From Prochlorococcus marinus CUG1433 (GTDB taxonomy: Bacteria; Cyanobacteriota; Cyanobacteriia; PCC-6307; Cyanobiaceae): a DNA stretch of 64,000 nucleotides. How positions within the stretch are numbered: position 1 is the first letter of the stretch; every line of letters begins with the position of its first letter. Both the position numbers and the translations under genes were made by a program. Of this stretch, positions 54,295 through 64,000 are shown piece by piece. The notes under the pieces are model-generated. The model did no database searches and had not been told where the DNA came from. It saw nothing but the letters and a program-made list of their open reading frames with translations. The DNA is taken from contig JAEPLN010000001.1 in assembly GCA_017644425.1 (NCBI GenBank), forward strand, positions 1,240,001-1,304,000, read 5' to 3'.

Positions 54295-54618
54295 ATGGGA
54301 TTCTTTGAGTCAGACATAGTTCAAGAAGAAGCTAAAAAGCTTTTTACAGATTACCAAGAACTTATGAAACTTGGTTCTGATTATGGAAAATTTGACAGAG
54401 AGGGAAAAAAGATGTTTATAAAAAGAATGGAATCTCTTATGGATCGTTATAAGGTTTTTATGAAGAGATTTGAATTGTCTGAAGATTTTCAAGCCAAAAT
54501 GACAGTAGAACAATTAAAGACACAGTTAAGTCAATTTGGAATTACTCCTGATCAAATGTTCGATCAGATGAATAAAACCTTAATAAGAATGAAGGATGAA
54601 CTTGATAAAACTTCTTAA
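54295..54618 (+). CDS. DUF1825 family protein
   Basis: 107 aa. MGFFESDIVQEEAKKLFTDY and FDREGKKMFIKRMESLMDRY, KRFELSEDFQAKMTVEQL match DUF1825, a cyanobacterial and plastid-lineage family of unknown function. It is wholly helical and soluble. tyrS follows after 19 bp on the same strand. Confidence 0.85.
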   Translation: MGFFESDIVQEEAKKLFTDYQELMKLGSDYGKFDREGKKMFIKRMESLMDRYKVFMKRFELSEDFQAKMTVEQLKTQLSQFGITPDQMFDQMNKTLIRMKDELDKTS

Positions 54619-54637
54619 ATTTAACGGTTAAAGCTTC

Positions 54638-55876
54638 ATGTCAGATAATTTAATATTGCCATCATGGCTCTCAAGAGGAATAGAAGAATATTTCCCAATT
54701 AAGGGAACAGATCAGACTTTTTCGGAGATAATTGATAATGCGAAAATAAAAAATAAAAAATTAAGGGTTAAACTCGGAATCGATCCAACTGGAACAGATA
54801 TTCATCTTGGGCACAGCATATTGTTCAAAAAACTTAGGGCATTTCAAGATAATGGACATGTTGCTGTTTTAATTATTGGAGATTTTACAGCTCAAATTGG
54901 AGATCCAACTGGAAAAAACAAAACAAGAGTGCAGTTGTCGGAAAGACAAGTTAAGGAAAATGCAAAAACATACCTAACCCAGCTAGGAATGGGTAAACCA
55001 GCTAATGAATCAATTTTAGATTTTGATTCAAAAGATAGAATAGAAATTAGATATAACAGTGAATGGTTAAAAGGACTAGATCTTAATTCGATAATTGAAT
55101 TAATGGGGAGTGCAACAGTTAGTCAAATGCTTGCTAAGGAGGAATTTAATAAAAGGTACACTTCACAAGTTCCAATTGCTTTGCATGAATTCTTATATCC
55201 ACTATTGCAAGGTTACGATTCGGTGATTGTCCAATCAGATATTGAGCTTGGAGGGACAGATCAGAAATTTAATATTGCAATAGGAAGAGATCTTCAAAGG
55301 CATTTTAAACAAAAACCTCAATATGGTGTTCTGTTGCCAATATTGACAGGTTTAGATGGCATAAAGAAGATGAGTAAATCTGAATTTAACACCGTCGGTT
55401 TGACTGATGATCCACTTTCAATGTATTCAAAATTAGAAAAAGTACCCGACGATATAATACCTACCTATTTTGAATTACTTACTGAATTAGATTTAAGTTC
55501 TCTTGGAAACTCAAATCCTCGTCAATTACAGAGAAGAATGGCTTTAGAAGTTACTACTTTATTCCACGGGGCTGAAGAAGCATTAAAAGCGCAATCAAAC
55601 TGCGAAAAATTATTTCTTGGACACAAAGAAAAAGTTGGAGAAATACCAGAGATTTCATTAAAAGAAATAGTTTTTCCAGTAAAGTTTTTTTATTTGCTAA
55701 GTGCCCTAAAACTTTTCAAATCAAGCAGCGAATCCAAAAGATCTATTAAAGGTGGGGGCGTAAAAATTGATAGCCTGAAAGTATTAAATCCTGATTTAGT
55801 TTTTGATTCAAAAAATGAATTAGAAGGTAAAATTTTACAGATTGGAAAAAAAATAATTAAGAGGTTTGAAAACTAA
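54638..55876 (+). CDS. tyrS: Tyrosyl-tRNA synthetase
   Basis: 412 aa. Class I motifs: the HIGH-type [10 protein letters not shown] near 48 and KMSKS in [15 protein letters not shown] near 246. A C-terminal S4-like RNA-binding region ends the protein ([17 protein letters not shown]). It belongs to the TyrS2 (TyrZ-like) branch by its [17 protein letters not shown] stretch. pyrF follows after 6 bp. Confidence 0.94.
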   Translation: MSDNLILPSWLSRGIEEYFPIKGTDQTFSEIIDNAKIKNKKLRVKLGIDPTGTDIHLGHSILFKKLRAFQDNGHVAVLIIGDFTAQIGDPTGKNKTRVQLSERQVKENAKTYLTQLGMGKPANESILDFDSKDRIEIRYNSEWLKGLDLNSIIELMGSATVSQMLAKEEFNKRYTSQVPIALHEFLYPLLQGYDSVIVQSDIELGGTDQKFNIAIGRDLQRHFKQKPQYGVLLPILTGLDGIKKMSKSEFNTVGLTDDPLSMYSKLEKVPDDIIPTYFELLTELDLSSLGNSNPRQLQRRMALEVTTLFHGAEEALKAQSNCEKLFLGHKEKVGEIPEISLKEIVFPVKFFYLLSALKLFKSSSESKRSIKGGGVKIDSLKVLNPDLVFDSKNELEGKILQIGKKIIKRFEN

Positions 55877-55882
55877 AAATTG

Positions 55883-56611
55883 ATGAATTACGGATTTAAC
55901 TCAGAAGATAAAATAATATTGGCAATTGATGGACTAGATGTAAACCAAGCAAAATTACTTCTAGAAAAATGTCCAGATATTAAGTGGGTAAAAGTTGGTT
56001 TAGAGCTTTTTGTTAGGGAAGGTCCAAGAGTTATTGAAATTTTAAAAAGTTTAAATAAAAAAGTTTTTTTAGACTTAAAATTCCATGATATTCCAAATAC
56101 CATGAGTGCAGCATGTTTCCAAGTTTCAAAATTAGGTGTTGATATTATTTCTATTCATGCTTCAGCAGGTTTAAAAGCTCTTAAGGATTCGAAAAAAGCA
56201 TCTTTAGAGGGAGCCTCCTCAGTCAGAGGAAAACCTCCATTTGTTGTTGGAATAACTGTTTTAACAAGCTTTTCTCTTAAAGATTTTCAAACTGATCTTG
56301 ATAGAAATAATTCAATTGAAGAAAATGTATTGAGACTTGCAAAGTTGTCTTTTGATGCTGGATTAGATGGATGTGTCTGTTCCCCTTGGGAGGTAAAAAT
56401 GTTGAGATCCATTTATAAGGACAATTTTGAACTAATTACACCAGGTATCAGGTTAAAGATTGAGAATAAAGATGATCAAAATAGAATTATGACTCCCCAT
56501 GAAGCTATTGATAATGGCGCTTCTAAATTAGTCATTGGTAGATCAATATCAAAAGCTATAGATCCTAATAAAGCTCTAAAAGAAATATTTGAATCTATTA
56601 ATTCTGGTTGA
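55883..56611 (+). CDS. pyrF: Orotidine 5'-phosphate decarboxylase
   Basis: 242 aa from ATG 55883 (a TTG one codon earlier adds nothing). [24 protein letters not shown] and [14 protein letters not shown], the last with the catalytic D-x-K-x-x-D. TPGIRLK and VIGRSISKA bind phosphate. It makes UMP in the last step of pyrimidine synthesis. Its end overlaps plsY by 14 bp from the other strand. Confidence 0.94.
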   Translation: MNYGFNSEDKIILAIDGLDVNQAKLLLEKCPDIKWVKVGLELFVREGPRVIEILKSLNKKVFLDLKFHDIPNTMSAACFQVSKLGVDIISIHASAGLKALKDSKKASLEGASSVRGKPPFVVGITVLTSFSLKDFQTDLDRNNSIEENVLRLAKLSFDAGLDGCVCSPWEVKMLRSIYKDNFELITPGIRLKIENKDDQNRIMTPHEAIDNGASKLVIGRSISKAIDPNKALKEIFESINSG

Positions 56612-57188
56612 TTTTGGATTCTTCTCCCTTGAGTAATCTTGTTATGTTTGATCTATGTTTCCAGATTACTAATAATGCCACAATTAAACTTATAAAAAAG
56701 TATGAGTGCATAAAATTGCCGAGGTAAAAAAACATAAAGATAGGAAGTAAAAATGCAGCGGAAATACTGGATAAAGAAACGAATTTAGTTTTTGTTAGGA
56801 CAATTAAAAAAATCCCAAGAGACGCTAGTCCAACTTTCCAGGAAAGAGCTAAAAACATACCTAATCCAGTCGCAACAGCTTTCCCTCCTTTACCTCTGAG
56901 CCATATTGGCCAAATATGTCCTGAGATAGCTGATATGCCTGCTATAACCTCTATTAATCCTTGAGCTGTGTAATATTGTGCAATTTTTACTGCAATAAGG
57001 CCTTTCCCAACGTCAACGATAAATACAAAAAGTGCCGGCCATTTCCCAACATTTCTTAAGACATTGGTGGCACCTGTAGATCCAGAACCTATAGTCCTTA
57101 GATCTATATTTTTAAGATATTTTCCAATTAAAAAACCTGTAGGAAGTGAACCTAAAAGATAACTTGTAAAAATTATTAAGATATTCAT
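56598..57188 (-). CDS. plsY: Glycerol-3-phosphate acyltransferase PlsY
   Basis: 196 aa membrane protein with several spans. [57 protein letters not shown] are the three conserved PlsY cytosolic loops. It uses acyl-phosphate to acylate glycerol-3-phosphate. It is the last gene of a minus-strand group with DUF3086, DUF3119 and the MlaE-like permease, all likely to concern membranes. Confidence 0.93.
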   Translation of the reverse strand: MNILIIFTSYLLGSLPTGFLIGKYLKNIDLRTIGSGSTGATNVLRNVGKWPALFVFIVDVGKGLIAVKIAQYYTAQGLIEVIAGISAISGHIWPIWLRGKGGKAVATGLGMFLALSWKVGLASLGIFLIVLTKTKFVSLSSISAAFLLPIFMFFYLGNFMHSYFFISLIVALLVIWKHRSNITRLLKGEESKINQN

Positions 57189-57193
57189 AAAGA

Positions 57194-58204
57194 TTAGTTT
57201 AATTCAAGATCATCGTAAATTTCACTATCTGAACCAGCAAATGCAACCCATAATGGGAACTGAAGTATTGGTATTTCAACAGAGGTTTCTGATGCATCAA
57301 TGATAATAAATGGCAATTCTTCATTGGCTTCTAATCTATCAGCTCTTTCGATGACACCTTCAGGCCTTTCAAAAAGAACAATCCCACTATTAGGTCCAAA
57401 GTCATCCCTTGTTAGACCAAGTGAATCTTGAAGAATTCTTCTCCATTCACCTAATCGTTCAGGCTGTGAAGCTAAAATAAGAGTCTGAAACTGATCTCCA
57501 TATAATTCGCCAAGAATAGATATTAACCCCGCTGATAGCAAAGCATTTTTTTGTCGAGATCCTCTACTTTCAAGAGAACCTCTTCCGCCCATGTTAAAGA
57601 ACCAATCATCCATAATTTCTATATCTGATGAATCAAGACTCCTTCTTAATTTCCAAGGTTCAGCATAAAAATCAGGTTGTTCTGTGAAACTTGAAAAGCA
57701 ACCTTTTATAAGGTTCTCATCTGGCTTAAATGTTTCAGAAAGAGCAGGGACATTAACCACATTATTTGTGCTATTGTTTTGCTTTTTCTCATCAAGGGGA
57801 GATGGTTTTACGATTATTGGTTGAGAAACTAATTCAAGTTTCTCAACGTTTTGTGAAAGATTCTGCAAAGCTCCAGTTAAGTACTCTTGAAAGCCTTTAA
57901 CTCTTTTAGCAATATTATCTGACTGTCCTTTGAAATTTGAATCAATATCTTTTTCTAATTCATCTTTTTTTGTTTCTAATTCTTTTATATCTTTAACTAA
58001 AGAGTCTTTTTTTGAAACGAGTTCTCTAAAAATTTCATTAGAAATTTCATCAAAAGATTTAGTTGATTTGTCATTTTTTGACGTAATTTTTTTATTTTGC
58101 GTTGTATTTTTCTTACTAATTTGTTTGGTTTTATCATCTGAAATTGACTTGTCTATGATTAATTCCTTCTCAGGATTATTGTTAGAAATTTCTTTATTGT
58201 CCAT
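57194..58204 (-). CDS. DUF3086 protein with coiled-coil, 336 aa
   Basis: The first 60 residues are polar and Lys/Asn-rich. About 60-110 is a coiled coil ([22 protein letters not shown]). The C-terminal 170 residues are the folded DUF3086 part: [40 protein letters not shown], and [20 protein letters not shown]. Function unknown, cyanobacterial. It lies 5 bp before plsY. Confidence 0.75.
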   Translation of the reverse strand: MDNKEISNNNPEKELIIDKSISDDKTKQISKKNTTQNKKITSKNDKSTKSFDEISNEIFRELVSKKDSLVKDIKELETKKDELEKDIDSNFKGQSDNIAKRVKGFQEYLTGALQNLSQNVEKLELVSQPIIVKPSPLDEKKQNNSTNNVVNVPALSETFKPDENLIKGCFSSFTEQPDFYAEPWKLRRSLDSSDIEIMDDWFFNMGGRGSLESRGSRQKNALLSAGLISILGELYGDQFQTLILASQPERLGEWRRILQDSLGLTRDDFGPNSGIVLFERPEGVIERADRLEANEELPFIIIDASETSVEIPILQFPLWVAFAGSDSEIYDDLELN

Positions 58205-58239
58205 TTAAATAGTTTTGATAATTAAGCAAATACTGAATT

Positions 58240-58644
58240 TTAGGAATTTTTAATTTCCAGTGAGTCAACTTTTTTTATGAGCTCATCTTTTAATTGCTTT
58301 GGATTAAATAATATCGGTAATAAATGAGGACTTGACTTTTCTCTAAAATAAAAAATACCTGGAATTATAGGGAAAAAGAATTTCCATGATATCCAGTTCT
58401 TGAATGGAAAAGTTCTAATCTCCTTTCCTAATTGTAAAACGATAAAATCATCATTTGTTATTTTTATTCTTAAGGTAAAAGACTGAAGTAATAAAAAAAA
58501 GCTAAAAGAGGCAAAAATTATTGTGGGCAAAGAACCAATATTTAAAAATAAAAGCATAAAACTTAAAATTATTAGAATGATTGGTAATTGAAAAGATGGT
58601 GATATTATGACTGGTTCCTCTTTTTTTGGTTTAGTGTTGAACAT
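58240..58644 (-). CDS. DUF3119 family membrane protein
   Basis: 134 aa from ATG 58644, preferred over TTG 58656, which would overlap the preceding gene by 8 bp. A cytosolic start rich in Lys/Glu is followed by a helical hairpin (QLPIILIILSFMLLFLNIGS; ASFSFFLLLQSF) and then a PH-like region (DFIVLQLGKEIRTFPFKNWI; FYFREKSSPHLLPILFNPKQ). The family is cyanobacterial with unknown role. It follows the permease gene closely. Confidence 0.75.
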   Translation of the reverse strand: MFNTKPKKEEPVIISPSFQLPIILIILSFMLLFLNIGSLPTIIFASFSFFLLLQSFTLRIKITNDDFIVLQLGKEIRTFPFKNWISWKFFFPIIPGIFYFREKSSPHLLPILFNPKQLKDELIKKVDSLEIKNS

Positions 58645-58648
58645 AGAA

Positions 58649-59404
58649 TCATCCAAATAAAACTTGTGTTAGTAATACATCCATTAAAGATACAGTAACG
58701 AGAGTCATTACAACTGCACCTGTTGTACTTGTTCCAACTTCTTTTGGACCACCTTTAGTGGTGAGTCCATATCCACAAGCAATAATTGAAATAAGTAATC
58801 CAAATACTACAGCTTTTATTAACATTGAAGTTAAGTCTGTACTGGTTAAACTCACATTACCTGATCTTACAGATGTCCAAAAAACTATTGGAGGAACTTT
58901 ATAAAAAATTGTGCTCCAAATTTGCCCACTCCATAAAGCAACAGATAAAAACAAAAGACACTGTATTGGAGACATTATTACCATCGCTAGTAACCTTGGG
59001 ACTACCAAATATTGGACTGGTTCGGTCCTTAACATGGTTATTGCCTCAATTTGTTCTGTAACTTTCATAGTACCCAGTTGAGCAGCATAGGCAGTAGCAA
59101 CCTTTCCAGTCATTAATGTAGCAGTTAGAAGAGGAGCCATTTCTCTTGCCATACCAACTGCTAATAAACCTCCAATTTCACTAGAAACACCCATACTTGT
59201 AAGTTGTGATGCAACTTGAATATTAAAAACTGTACCTGCGGCAATTCCTGTAATTAATACAATTAACAAACTTCCAGGTCCCGACTCCATCAGTTGGTCA
59301 AAGAGATCGTTTTTGGAAATTTTACCTCTAAAGATAAAATTAATTGCTTGCCCGCCAATTATTAAGCAACTGAGAAGTCTTTTTAAAAAATTAGGGTAAT
59401 ACAT
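58649..59404 (-). CDS. MlaE-family ABC transporter permease
   Basis: 251 aa, five or six hydrophobic segments. Family signature: GMAREMAPLLTATLMTGKVA and AAQLGTMKVTEQIEAITMLR. MlaE-type permeases, with an ATPase and an MCE protein, move phospholipids between outer and inner membranes in proteobacteria; the plant homologue TGD1 imports lipids into chloroplasts. No ATPase or MCE gene is next to it; they may lie elsewhere. The neighbouring genes plsY, DUF3119 and DUF3086 are membrane-related. Confidence 0.9.
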   Translation of the reverse strand: MYYPNFLKRLLSCLIIGGQAINFIFRGKISKNDLFDQLMESGPGSLLIVLITGIAAGTVFNIQVASQLTSMGVSSEIGGLLAVGMAREMAPLLTATLMTGKVATAYAAQLGTMKVTEQIEAITMLRTEPVQYLVVPRLLAMVIMSPIQCLLFLSVALWSGQIWSTIFYKVPPIVFWTSVRSGNVSLTSTDLTSMLIKAVVFGLLISIIACGYGLTTKGGPKEVGTSTTGAVVMTLVTVSLMDVLLTQVLFG

Positions 59405-59413
59405 ATTTTTATA

Positions 59414-60811
59414 TTAGTTTGTAATTAATTTTCTATCCCAATTTCGCATGATTAACAGACCAATTATTACCAATATTGAGGGAATAAAACCAATACAAAA
59501 TCTAATAGTTAATTGTGCTGAGTAGCATTTTTCTATAATATTAAGGCCATTTTTATCAACAAAGCATGTTTGATAACCAGATAAATACAACAAAAATCCT
59601 AATAATTGAACACTAAATGCGATGCCAATCTTCTGAATAAGTACCATCCAAGCAGTATATAGTCCTGCGGGTTTTTCTGGATCTTCGTCTATTGCATCAG
59701 GAAGCAGTGACCAAGGGATAAGAAAGGCGGTTGAAGCTCCAATGCCAATAAGACAGATTATGAAAATTAAAAGAATAAACAGAAATAAGTTGCCAGCATT
59801 TTGGAATAAACTTTCTCCTAATCCTGAAACTTTTGATAATGAAGGTAAAAATAAAGCTGCGGTACATGAAATAATCCACATAATCGCTCCATAGTTTAAA
59901 GCTGAAATCCTGTTCAATTTATTTGATACTCTGGTCCATATTTGTAACCCCACTAAAGCGCTAATTTGGAAAGGTATTGGGATCCACTTTGCAATATATG
60001 TTGGCACATTAAGTACATCCTCTACATAGATTAAAGCTACTGTTTGCATCAATTGTAAGGCGCACCAGAGAAGAATATAAAGCGTAATAACTTTTAGAAA
60101 TTTTTTATTTCTGAAGATCCTTTTGAATTGAAGTGTTATGGCTTCAACTTTTCCTGAAGGCCTTCTTGCTTTTTTTGCAAATGGGGCTAATCCCCAACAA
60201 GAAATTAATGTTGCAGCAACTGCAATACAACCACTTATTTTACCCATTAAAAAATATTCATTATTTGCTGATCCTTCAGAACCTAATACAACTCCAGCAA
60301 TTATTAAACCAGTTAGCCCTGCAATTATTGAGCCTGTAAATCTTGATGCGTTAAGTCTTGTTCTTATTGCCGTTTTTTCAGAAATTTCAGTAGATAGAGC
60401 TGCGAAAGGAAGATTAATACTTGTATAAGCAGTCATTACGACTATAGAAATTATGGCATAGTAAATAGTCTTGGTTAGCAGGGAACCAGTGGGTGTCCAC
60501 CATATCGCAGCTAAAGAAAAACCAAGAGGAACCGATGCTGCTACCATCCAAGGGATTCTGGGCCCCCATTTTGATTTGGTACGATCACTTAACCATCCAA
60601 TTAATGGATCATTTACTGCATCCCATATCTTGATCAACATTAATAATGAACCTGCAATTATTACTGGTAAACCAGCAGAAATAAAGAATTTGAACAGAAA
60701 AAAACCGAATTGCGTCGCGACTAAACCTGTGCCGGCATCTCCTAGCCCATAAGAGAACATTAATCTTGTTGTTGATCTAGTAATATTTTTTTTCGAGTGT
60801 GAATTTTCCAA
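59414..60811 (-). CDS. MFS transporter of the GPH (glycoside-pentoside-hexuronide) cation symporter type
   Basis: 465 aa from a TTG at 60811. Twelve hydrophobic segments. FSYGLGDAGTGLVATQFGFF at the start, then KIWDAVNDPLIGWLSDRTKS and WGPRIPWMVAASVPLG, the MelB-type cytosolic signature, and LLPDAIDEDPEKPAGLYTAW in the second half. It probably moves a sugar or related solute with Na+ or H+. The gene is 9 bp before the MlaE permease and on the far side meets tRNA-Gly and the debranching enzyme. Confidence 0.85.
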   Translation of the reverse strand: MENSHSKKNITRSTTRLMFSYGLGDAGTGLVATQFGFFLFKFFISAGLPVIIAGSLLMLIKIWDAVNDPLIGWLSDRTKSKWGPRIPWMVAASVPLGFSLAAIWWTPTGSLLTKTIYYAIISIVVMTAYTSINLPFAALSTEISEKTAIRTRLNASRFTGSIIAGLTGLIIAGVVLGSEGSANNEYFLMGKISGCIAVAATLISCWGLAPFAKKARRPSGKVEAITLQFKRIFRNKKFLKVITLYILLWCALQLMQTVALIYVEDVLNVPTYIAKWIPIPFQISALVGLQIWTRVSNKLNRISALNYGAIMWIISCTAALFLPSLSKVSGLGESLFQNAGNLFLFILLIFIICLIGIGASTAFLIPWSLLPDAIDEDPEKPAGLYTAWMVLIQKIGIAFSVQLLGFLLYLSGYQTCFVDKNGLNIIEKCYSAQLTIRFCIGFIPSILVIIGLLIMRNWDRKLITN

Positions 60812-60872
60812 TCTTTTTACTTTGTTGATTGTTTGATAATGTATTATTGCAATGGTAATTCTATTACTTAAT

Positions 60873-60943
60873 GCGGGCGTGGTTTAGTGGTAAAACCTCA
60901 GCCTTCCAAGCTGAAGATGCGGGTTCGATTCCCGCCGCCCGCT
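60873..60943 (+). tRNA. tRNA-Gly (TCC)
   Basis: 71 nt cloverleaf: acceptor GCGGGCG/CGCCCGC, D arm GTTT/AAAC, anticodon stem TCAGC/GCTGA with loop CTTCCAA (anticodon TCC, reads GGA/GGG), T arm GCGGG/CCCGC with TTCGATT. The last base is T73; CCA is not encoded. It ends 1 bp before the stop of the convergent debranching-enzyme gene. Confidence 0.95.
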
Positions 60944-60944
60944 T

Positions 60945-62978
60945 TTAGGATTTATTATTTTTTGCCTCAAATACTTCCTCTGAAATGATTAATAAAGAGC
61001 TTCTACTCTTTATTGAAACAAATTTTTCATTAATAAGTAAGGGTTCAAAAATTTCTGGCTTGCTAGTGTCAATAACTTTTAACCAATTAAATTGACATTT
61101 CGGCAAGGGGAAATCGATACTTTTTGAATATGCATTTAAACCTATCCAGACCAGTGGATTAGTATTGCCTTTGTTAATGCTGAAGGAAACTGTGTGAGAC
61201 CAACTACTCCAGTCTGGATTATCTAACTTTGTTCCATGCCAATGATATGTTGGAATATTTTCATTGGTTTGATTGTAAGGGAAGGATGATGGATTAAAAA
61301 TATTTATTAGTTTTTTTCGGATTTTTATAACGTATTTAAAAAATTCTAATAATTCCAAATCTTGTTGACCATTTCCCCAATTCATCCATCCTAATAAATT
61401 ATTTTGGCACCAAGAATTATTGTTACCGCCTTGTGACCTTCCTATCTCATCACCCATAAGTATCATTGGAACACCCTTAGAGATAAGTAGACTAAGAATA
61501 AGATTTTTTTGTTGTCTTTTTCTTAAATCATTGATTAATAAGTTTGTAGTTGGTCCCTCTGTACCATGATTCCAAGAATTGTTATGGTTTTCACCATCTC
61601 TATTTTGTTCTCTATTGGCAAAATTATGTTTTCTATTGAAAGTTACTAAATCTCTTAGAGTGAATCCATCATGTGAAGTAATAAAATTTATTGACTTTGG
61701 GAAAATATTATCTTCTTTATAAATCGATGGAGTACCTTTTATTTTATCGCTCATATTCCAAGCTGTATCTTTATCACCCTTCCAAAATCTCCTCAAGTCA
61801 TCTCTAAAATGACCATTCCAAGTGAAAGTATTCTTGGATGGGAAATCACCTAATTTATATAAACCACCACAATCCCATGGTTCGCTTATAAACTTTATGT
61901 CAGCAAGTTCTGGTTCACATTCCATATCTTCAAAAATTGGAGGATTATCGAGTGGCAACAGATTTTCTCCTCTTGATAAGGCAATACCTAAGTCAAATCT
62001 AAAACCATCTACTCCAAATTCACTCGCCCAACACTTCAATGATTCAATTATTAGTTTTCTAACTAATCCTCTGTTGGCTGCAATAGTATTCCCACATCCA
62101 GTTACGTCCTGATAATTTTTATCTTTCCCAATAAAGTAATATAGACTTTCATCTATACCTTTCCAAGATATCGCTGGTCCTTTAGTGTCTCCTTCAGAAG
62201 TATGATTGTATACGACATCTAAAATTACTTCAATGTCTGCCTTATGACATTCCTCTACTAATTTTCTAAATTCCTCTCTGTTCTTTTCTGCTGATTCATT
62301 CGAAAGATATTCAAAATGAGGTGTAAACCAATTTATTGGACTATAACCCCAAAAATTCTCTAAACCATTTGGTGCATCAGTTGGATCAAAACAAAAAATT
62401 GGAAGTAATTCAATTGTTGTAATACCAAGTTCTTTGAGATACGGAATTTTCTTTAAAAATTTCTTGAAACAACTTTCATTTTTATCAGTTGACTCAGTGA
62501 AGGATTTGATATGGAGTTCATAAATAATTGTTTTTTCCCAAGAATGGTTAGGTCTTGGATAATCCTTAAAATTAAATAATTTTCTATCGCAAACAACGCT
62601 TTTAAGACAAGAATTAGTATTTTCTTGGGTTTTTAATGCATTTTCTCTTTTATAAATTTCCCATCCAGTAATGCCCCTTGAACATGGATCAAGTAATACT
62701 TTTTTTTCATAGTTATTATTAATTTCATTATTTTTCTGTTTTACTCTAAAAGCATAAAGACAACCTTCATTTAGATTTTTTATTTCCACATGCCAGTAGG
62801 GACCAGTATTATGATGCTGGTCTAATTTCAATATACTTTTTGGGGAAATAGAGTCCTCTTTCTCAAACAATAAGATTTCTACATATTCTGCATTTGTGGC
62901 TATTAGTGAAAAATTAACTCCTTGTGAAGTTAGAGAACTTCCTAAAGGAAATGGGTTGCCTTTATTGATATGAGTCAC
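60945..62978 (-). CDS. glgX: Glycogen debranching enzyme, isoamylase/GlgX type
   Basis: 677 aa from a GTG at 62978. An N-terminal CBM48-like domain (GNPFPLGSSLTSQGVNFSLI; PYWHVEIKNLNEGCLYAFR) is followed by the GH13 barrel: VILDVVYNHTSEGD, GVDGFRFDLGIALSRGENLL with the nucleophile Asp, EPWDCGG with the acid Glu, and ITSHDGFTLRDLV. It cuts alpha-1,6 branches of glycogen, releasing linear glucans at night. Full length, cytosolic. Confidence 0.9.
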   Translation of the reverse strand: MTHINKGNPFPLGSSLTSQGVNFSLIATNAEYVEILLFEKEDSISPKSILKLDQHHNTGPYWHVEIKNLNEGCLYAFRVKQKNNEINNNYEKKVLLDPCSRGITGWEIYKRENALKTQENTNSCLKSVVCDRKLFNFKDYPRPNHSWEKTIIYELHIKSFTESTDKNESCFKKFLKKIPYLKELGITTIELLPIFCFDPTDAPNGLENFWGYSPINWFTPHFEYLSNESAEKNREEFRKLVEECHKADIEVILDVVYNHTSEGDTKGPAISWKGIDESLYYFIGKDKNYQDVTGCGNTIAANRGLVRKLIIESLKCWASEFGVDGFRFDLGIALSRGENLLPLDNPPIFEDMECEPELADIKFISEPWDCGGLYKLGDFPSKNTFTWNGHFRDDLRRFWKGDKDTAWNMSDKIKGTPSIYKEDNIFPKSINFITSHDGFTLRDLVTFNRKHNFANREQNRDGENHNNSWNHGTEGPTTNLLINDLRKRQQKNLILSLLISKGVPMILMGDEIGRSQGGNNNSWCQNNLLGWMNWGNGQQDLELLEFFKYVIKIRKKLINIFNPSSFPYNQTNENIPTYHWHGTKLDNPDWSSWSHTVSFSINKGNTNPLVWIGLNAYSKSIDFPLPKCQFNWLKVIDTSKPEIFEPLLINEKFVSIKSRSSLLIISEEVFEAKNNKS

Positions 62979-63390
62979 TTTCTTTTAAGCATTGATTACT
63001 TAAATATTGGAATAATTTATTCAAAATGCTGATATTTGAATATTAGATGCAAAATAAAAAAAAAACTCTAATTTAAGGTTTTACTAATCAACTTTCTTAA
63101 ACTTTGGAGATTATTGATTTTCAATTAATCGTAAAAAATTCATCCATCTACTCAGTACATAGAACGATTTAGAGAGAAAGTTTAATAATGGGGAAACCAG
63201 GTTTTTCTTGATTTCAAAATACAAATTATGCTTTTCCATGTGATGAGAAGGAAATATATCTGAAAATTAATAAAACATAATAAATAGTTCAAATTCTTAA
63301 CTTCATGACCCTTTTACATTTTTACCGTTGATTTGTTTAGTTAGATTTTTTAAGAGTAAATCTAGTGTTACCAATGGGTTTAGCTGTTTT
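62979..63390. other. Gene-free stretch
   Basis: 412 bp upstream of the debranching gene. No supported frame, tRNA or clear hairpin is found on either strand; it must contain the glgX promoter. Confidence 0.5.
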
Positions 63391-63528
63391 CTAATTAAAG
63401 AGGCTGTTTTTTAAATAAGAAAAATCTGCTGTTATAAAAACAAATAATGAAGCTAAAAATGTCCCTAAGATTTGTATAAAGCTTTGCGCTGCCAGCATTT
63501 TCGGTTGCCGTATTTGTATTTGCTCCAT
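63391..63528 (-). CDS. Possible small membrane protein, 45 aa
   Basis: ATG at 63528, TAG at 63391. Start MEQIQIRQPKMLAAQSFIQI, then a helix (LGTFLASLFVFITADF). The codon use is gene-like. It lies divergent from the HU gene. Family not recognised; could be chance. Confidence 0.4.
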   Translation of the reverse strand: MEQIQIRQPKMLAAQSFIQILGTFLASLFVFITADFSYLKNSLFN

Positions 63529-63602
63529 ATGATATGCAAGTTCGAGGTTTTTAGGCTTGATTAAAATTCTTGTCTCTGAATCTCTGCTTTACAAACAATT
63601 CA

Positions 63603-63878
63603 ATGAACAAAGCTGATTTAGTAAATCTTGTTGCTGCTCGTACAGAGCTCACAAAAACGGATGTTTCTTTAGTTGTTGATGCAGCTATTGAAACTATTGT
63701 TGATTCAGTAGTGGAAGGCAAAAAAGTCTCCATACTAGGATTTGGTTCTTTTGAACCAAGAGATCGTTCTGCAAGACAGGGATTAAACCCTAAGACAGGC
63801 GAAAAAATAGCAATACCTGCTAAAAGAGTTCCGACATTTTCTGCAGGTAAACTTTTTAAGGATAGGGTTCAAGGTTAG
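63603..63878 (+). CDS. hup: HU family DNA-binding protein
   Basis: 91 aa from ATG 63603; a TTG at 63570 would add 11 odd residues. MNKADLVNLVAARTELTKTD at the start, ILGFGSFEPRDRSARQGLNP with the beta-arm region and KIAIPAKRVPTFSAGKLFKD at the end, all typical of HU. It bends DNA and organises the nucleoid. A strong terminator follows. Confidence 0.95.
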   Translation: MNKADLVNLVAARTELTKTDVSLVVDAAIETIVDSVVEGKKVSILGFGSFEPRDRSARQGLNPKTGEKIAIPAKRVPTFSAGKLFKDRVQG

Positions 63879-63911
63879 ACTTTTTAAGCCTATTTCTTCC
63901 CTTAGTATCAA

Positions 63912-63939
63912 GGTGCTCTTTTTGAGCATCTTTTTTTTT
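63912..63939 (+). terminator. Intrinsic terminator of the HU gene
   Basis: GGTGCTC (63912-63918) pairs with GAGCATC (63924-63930), with one G-T pair, followed by nine T. It is 34 bp past the HU stop. Confidence 0.85.
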
Positions 63940-64000
63940 AATTTAAATAAATGCTATTAGCTAAATAACCAAAACTCTCAAAAAGGGATCCCTAATTTTG

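Noticed and set aside
60138-60752. Two frames of 93-96 codons antisense to the GPH symporter
   Set aside because: The membrane transporter on the minus strand explains the composition.
63551-63733. 60-codon frame antisense to the HU gene
   Set aside because: HU is unmistakable on the + strand.
1-64000. Search for prophage, IS elements, CRISPR repeats, toxin-antitoxin or restriction systems
   Set aside because: No transposase, integrase, repeat array or defence-type gene was seen. DUF1643 and the GIY-YIG-like gene alone do not support one.

Overview
The window looks like a piece of a high-light-adapted Prochlorococcus chromosome. The evidence is the very low GC content, near 30 percent; three high-light-inducible (Hli) genes; kaiB and kaiC with no kaiA; plant-type ferredoxin; the NblS light-stress kinase; cyanobacterial families DUF1825, DUF3086, DUF3119, DUF2214 and the photosystem II S4 protein; and dense packing with many overlaps and TTG/GTG starts. 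The strain cannot be named from sequence alone.

Left part, about 1-21 kb: a loosely packed accessory-like zone. It opens with microproteins and a DUF1543 gene, then an envelope block of a GT87 membrane glycosyltransferase, a GT2-GtrA polyprenyl-phosphate glycosyltransferase and an LptF/LptG-type permease. From 5.1 to 7.3 kb lies a gene-poor segment holding three hli genes in two inverted loci. Both loci share promoter geometry, and each has a 32-nt hairpin of identical architecture and loop core pointing away from it. Two fatty-acid desaturases (8-12 kb) sit among many unannotated proteins of 30-60 residues, several with one membrane segment or Cys motifs. One frameshifted remnant lies near 12.4 kb. 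From 15 to 21 kb come a cupin, a DMT exporter, a YhiN-like flavoprotein, a GAF-domain protein, DUF2214 and DUF1643 proteins and a pirin.

Middle part, about 21-39 kb: mainly housekeeping. It has murD, an SDR, a minimal NAD-ligase-like adenylation protein, a photolyase-like FAD protein with unusual domain order, DoxX, an FMN-binding oxidase-like protein, tRNA-Val, the PSII S4 protein, serA-prmA, petF with its terminator, a lumenal pentapeptide protein, rnz, a SpoIID-like protein, truB, a methyltransferase, and rpmA and rplU.

Right part, about 39-64 kb: kaiBC facing nblS-purD; purC; then an outer-membrane block bamA-lpxC-fabZ-lpxA-lpxB that joins beta-barrel assembly to lipid A synthesis; an exported MsrA; pepA; a GIY-YIG-like protein; DUF1825-tyrS-pyrF; plsY-DUF3086-DUF3119-MlaE permease; a GPH sugar symporter; tRNA-Gly; a glycogen debranching enzyme; and an HU protein with terminator.

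No phage, transposase, CRISPR or classical defence system was seen. The most unusual signals are the hairpin and promoter symmetry of the hli loci, the ligase-like and photolyase-like proteins, and the microprotein families.
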